Source: Annulohypoxylon bovei var. microspora (Eukaryota; Ascomycota; Sordariomycetes; Xylariales; Hypoxylaceae). Taken from it: a stretch of 64,000 nt of DNA. The stretch is taken from NCBI GenBank assembly GCA_022836615.1, contig MU405242.1, forward strand, positions 241,254 through 305,253. Reading direction: 5' to 3'. The notes under the pieces were generated by a model, which ran no database searches, was not told the DNA's origin, and saw nothing but the letters and a program-made list of their open reading frames with translations. The translations under genes were made by a program, and so were the position numbers. This document shows positions 61,019 to 64,000 of this stretch, piece after piece; within the stretch, counting starts at the first letter, position 1, and each line of letters begins with the position of its first letter.

Positions 61019-62098
61019 ATTGCTATCGCGAAAAATATTTGAACTGGAACTAAAGAATCTATGGCCGGCCTGAGTGTGGATAATTCTGAAAAGTATTCTC
61101 AAGGCACATAATGGAAGATAGGTGGAAGGGTCTGAGATTGAATATACTCGATCGGAGACAATATGACAAGTGCTTATGTCGTCGATGTATATCTCAGTTG
61201 GGTTATGTCCATTGTCACGGTAAAAACAGCAGCCCCAACACATTGCCGTGAAGATGACCCCATACGATATAACCCGATAGCCTATTGGTCGCTGCTTGCT
61301 GTTGGACCATGGCTGTACCGCAAAATGTAACCTGCGCCGCTCATAGCCTGTCCCGGTTGCACTGATCGACCGTACGGCTGACAGGAGAATGACCCTGAAA
61401 CATTATTATTGCGTGCTGTCATACTGCCTCCAGCGCAATACAAAGCCGAATTAGGATGGAGTACATGAGTTACGTTACAGAGCTTCCTCGTCAGCTGACA
61501 ATATCTAGGTAGGCATTCGGTATAGCTATAAAGAACTGAACTCACTGAACAGTTATCTAGAGTTTGATATGTGGTTGAGTACCTACCTAGGTAGATCCTT
61601 CACGACTAATGTGCATCAAGGACGGGAAAGGAAAGACCAGTATGAAACTACCTAGTCAACTCGGAGCCTCAGCACTCCAGCATGGGTAGGATTGCGAAAG
61701 TCGCGAATCTTTGGCGAGAACCGCTAATCCTTTCCTTAAAAGGCATTAACAATTGCTGTTGGCTCAGTTTGTTGCCAAGGTATAAGCCCACGTTTCCATG
61801 CAGTCCTTGAATGAATGCTACGATACAGCTGCAACATCCCAGCCCTAAACCTAGGTGTTTCCTATGCCAAAGGTTCTAACAAGAGAAATTATAATTCGAC
61901 AACTAACAAAATTCTATGTAATTTTAATGTACCACCTAATAACAATGCCCCCAACTACATTTGACTATGCCAACTTTCCCCCCTTTTCCACCTAGTTTTG
62001 TGACCTCTACGTTAATCTCTAATCCTATCACCAGCGTCGTCCCTTCGTTTTCATGAAGTGTATATAGGCATTTTTGCCATTCGGTCAGCTTTGCCGTG
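61019..62098. other. Divergent intergenic region, GT25 and stalk membrane protein
   Basis: About 1.1 kb holding both promoters, with CCTAGG palindromes near 61508, 61586 and 61853. No gene is recognised. Confidence 0.6.
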
Positions 62099-63051
62099 AT
62101 GTCCACTCTTTTATACATATTCTTGAACTTCTGTCTCGTCTTGGCACAAGACAACAGACCTGATGACGCCAACAACCATTTCGTCTACCCTCCACTCCCT
62201 GGGCCTCAGTTCAGCAATGATCCCTCCGTCTTCAACTCGAATCTCAATTTCACCGTCGGGCGAAACCAAGCCCAGCCTTTCAAATGGGTAACCAATATGA
62301 CTGACATGCAAATCATACTCTGCCAGGAGGGAAATCCAGACTCAGTTCAATCACATGAGATTACCGGTTTGTTCATCCATTCTTAACTAACTTTCCCATG
62401 TAGACTAACTCATAAGAAGAATGTATTGACGGTACTTCCAATGACTCCATCTACTGGGATGGCGATATAGGTCCCATTGACCTTAATAATGGTTCTCAAG
62501 CTTACTTGGGAGTTTGGAATTGCTCCGATTTCACGACGCCAGTGTTCTTTTCCCACTATATGAATCTCATCGAAGCACCTGCAGACTCTACCACGTCTAG
62601 TGCTACTACGACATCAACATCAAGCTCATCAGTTTCATCGTTAGCTACAGCTGCAACGACATCTTCAACGACGTCTTCGACGCCAGCCGCTGACCCCTCT
62701 CCCTCGCCGGCTGGCACGTCATCTTCCAGTGGGTCATCGAACGGCGCCGCGATCGGCGGTGGCATCGGTGGCGGCATAGGAGGCGCCCTCGTATTGATTG
62801 CCGCGGCTTTTGCTTTTTGGAAATATCGAAGTGGAAAGGAGAAGGGGCAGCCAGGGGCTACCCAGCAAATCGCAGATTGGTCGAACCACCCGGAATACAA
62901 CGCCATGTCTCCAAGCCAAGGCTCGGGTGTGTTCAAGCCATCTTTTCAGCCATCAGAATTGGGTTCACAACCACCGAGTGTATCAGAGCTCCCTCCGTCA
63001 AGCGTCGGACCCGCAGTAAATCCGGATCCGCGACGGGTATATGAGATGTGA
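62099..63051 (+). CDS. Secreted-domain, Ser/Thr-stalk single-pass membrane protein
   Basis: Exons 62099-62366 and 62417-63051 give 300 residues. I start at the ATG at 62099; the frame is open slightly further upstream but only through a GTG. Residues 1-17 are a signal peptide ending LVLAQ. An extracellular domain of about 125 residues follows, with Cys residues at about 75, 92 and 124 and the pattern WDGDIGPIDLNNGSQAYLGVWNC. Then comes a Ser/Thr/Ala/Pro stalk (about 146-199), a Gly-rich transmembrane helix (about 200-225, GAAIGGGIGGGIGGALVLIA), a basic stop-transfer KYRSGKEKGQ, and a Pro/Ser-rich cytoplasmic tail. The layout resembles fungal cell-surface stress or adhesion receptors (Mid2/Wsc style) without a WSC domain. 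Function is not known. Confidence 0.8.
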
Positions 63052-63201
63052 TGGGATGAATTACGGGCTTATCGAAGGAATTGCTTAATGGTTTTATACG
63101 GCGCCGATATACCGTGAGGGAAATACCCGGGTTTGTTGATATGGATACCTCTAGGTACCATAGCGGGAAAAGGTAGGAGCTTATAATGATTTGAAATTTA
63201 A

Positions 63202-63405
63202 AATAATGATTATATTTTTAAAATAATTATTATAAATTTCTAATAATTATTATAAATTTACTTAATTATAATTATCATTAAAGAAAAAATAATCATTCGC
63301 AAAAAAATAATCATTATTTGTTGGAATAAGGGTTATCACATGACCGTGGTCATGTGATCAAGCTTAGACCTTACATAGATTTCTCCCATTCCGTAAGGAA
63401 TGGGA
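63202..63405. repeat. Cluster of nested inverted repeats
   Basis: AATAATGATTAT (63202-63213) is inverted at 63307-63318. An 18-bp AT unit is directly repeated at 63222-63239 and 63242-63259. ATCACATGACC (63335-63345) is inverted at 63348-63358 around GT. TCCCATTCC (63384-63392) is inverted at 63397-63405 around GTAA. Together they suggest a miniature element or hairpin-rich spacer. No target-site duplication was identified. Confidence 0.55.
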
Positions 63406-63630
63406 ACAACTGAAGAATTACAACACCTTTGAATCGTACCACTTGTTTTTGCCTGTTTGCTTGCGATCGCGATTTGCGAATAGCTTCTTCTTGAAGACCT
63501 TGTCCAACCGACATTATTCGCTTTTACAACTGGCAAATTGGAGATATAGCTAAAAGATGGATATCCCCAGTTGCCAAATAATCAGATAACCCAATGCAAC
63601 AACAAAGTCAACGATATTTTTGAACCCCAA

Positions 63631-63868
63631 ACCACACCTACGGCAACACCTACAACAACACCCACAACACCACTTACAACACCACCTACAACAACAGCAG
63701 CAGAAACAACAAGGGCACTTAAAAAAAAACTTAAACGTTTTTTTTTCGTTTCCTTACCTACAACAACACCTACAACAACACCTACAACAACACCTACAAC
63801 AGCAATAAACCCCACATGCACAACAACAGCAACAACACTTAGAGAAAAAAAACTTAGAAGTTTTTTTT
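63631..63868 (+). repeat. Two CAA-rich array plus A/T hairpin units
   Basis: Arrays of the 12-mer CCTACAACAACA and degenerate forms occupy about 63631-63711 and 63756-63805. Each is followed by CACTTA-A(run)-CTTA...T(run) (63716-63746 and 63836-63868). The repeated order indicates a larger duplicated unit of about 120 bp. Confidence 0.6.
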
Positions 63869-64000
63869 ATTTTCTTTTACTTTTTACATCCACACATCCA
63901 TCCATCCAGTGCTCGGAACCACCACACCCTAATCCACCGGTGTACACCATGGTGTAATCAATTCAACCAATTCAATTACACCGCCCCAGTTTTATTTAAG

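Larger units (their letters stand above)
63052..64000. other. AT-rich and repeat-rich right end
   Basis: No gene. The segment has an AT block with nested inverted and direct repeats (63181-63330), two hairpins (63335-63358 and 63384-63405), then two similar CAA-rich arrays each ending in an A-run/T-run hairpin. The long frame over the arrays is a by-product of the repeat. Confidence 0.65.

Noticed and set aside
63571..63957. Thr/Pro-rich 128-codon frame at the right end
   Set aside because: Begins at a TTG and simply translates the CAA-rich tandem repeat.

Overview
The window looks like nuclear DNA of a filamentous ascomycete (Pezizomycotina, most likely Sordariomycetes). The evidence is short introns (about 49-198 bp) with GTRNGT-like donors, CTAAC/CTAAT-like branch sites and YAG acceptors. 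There are also fungus-specific families: CreA/Cre1, an Exo70 of fungal type, a fungal rhodopsin-domain membrane protein, a fungal GT25, and a fungal 2H-EEP-poly(A)polymerase-MJ1316 RNA-end protein. I did not try to name the species.

Layout. 2-265: C-terminal end of an unidentified gene cut by the left edge. 266-11496: long gene-free stretch with a 303-bp terminal-inverted-repeat element (6426-6728) and a tRNA-like relic. 11497-12741 (-): carbon catabolite repressor creA. 19967-21522 (+): six-exon RAD51-paralogue (Rad55/Rhp55 type). 25870-27264 (+): a BTB + bromodomain protein. 28192-31006 (-): mcm3. 32028-33991 (+): exo70, head to head with mcm3. 33992-47376: mostly gene-free, with one cysteine-rich 40-codon ORF at 39143-39265 and two decayed-looking coding islands. 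47377-48859 (-): fumarylacetoacetate-hydrolase family enzyme with two microexons. 50085-51267 (-): multi-C2H2 zinc-finger protein. 52613-56371 (-): a 1,233-residue RNA-end-processing protein. 58185-59689 (+): seven-helix rhodopsin-domain protein. 59849-61018 (-): GT25 glycosyltransferase. 62099-63051 (+): secreted-stalk single-pass membrane protein. 63052-64000: AT-rich, hairpin-rich and CAA-rich repeat sequence.

How the genes relate. Most are independent housekeeping or regulatory genes: replication licensing (mcm3), recombination repair (RAD51 paralogue), exocytosis (exo70), carbon repression (creA) and chromatin reading (BTB-bromodomain). There is no operon-like unit or metabolic cluster. 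Gene density is low (about a dozen genes in 64 kb), and intergenic DNA is peppered with CCTAGG-centred palindromes.

Most interesting locus: the RNA-end protein at 52613-56371. It joins four RNA-processing modules. Only its EEP nuclease module keeps all recognisable catalytic residues. Its only intron is bridged by a perfect 14-bp inverted repeat that would place the branch site and acceptor in a hairpin loop, and failure to splice would remove the RNA-binding and MJ1316 modules. Second is the BTB-bromodomain protein, which has His where bromodomains carry the acetyl-lysine-binding Asn. All exon models come from reading splice signals and frame continuity; none is supported by transcripts here.
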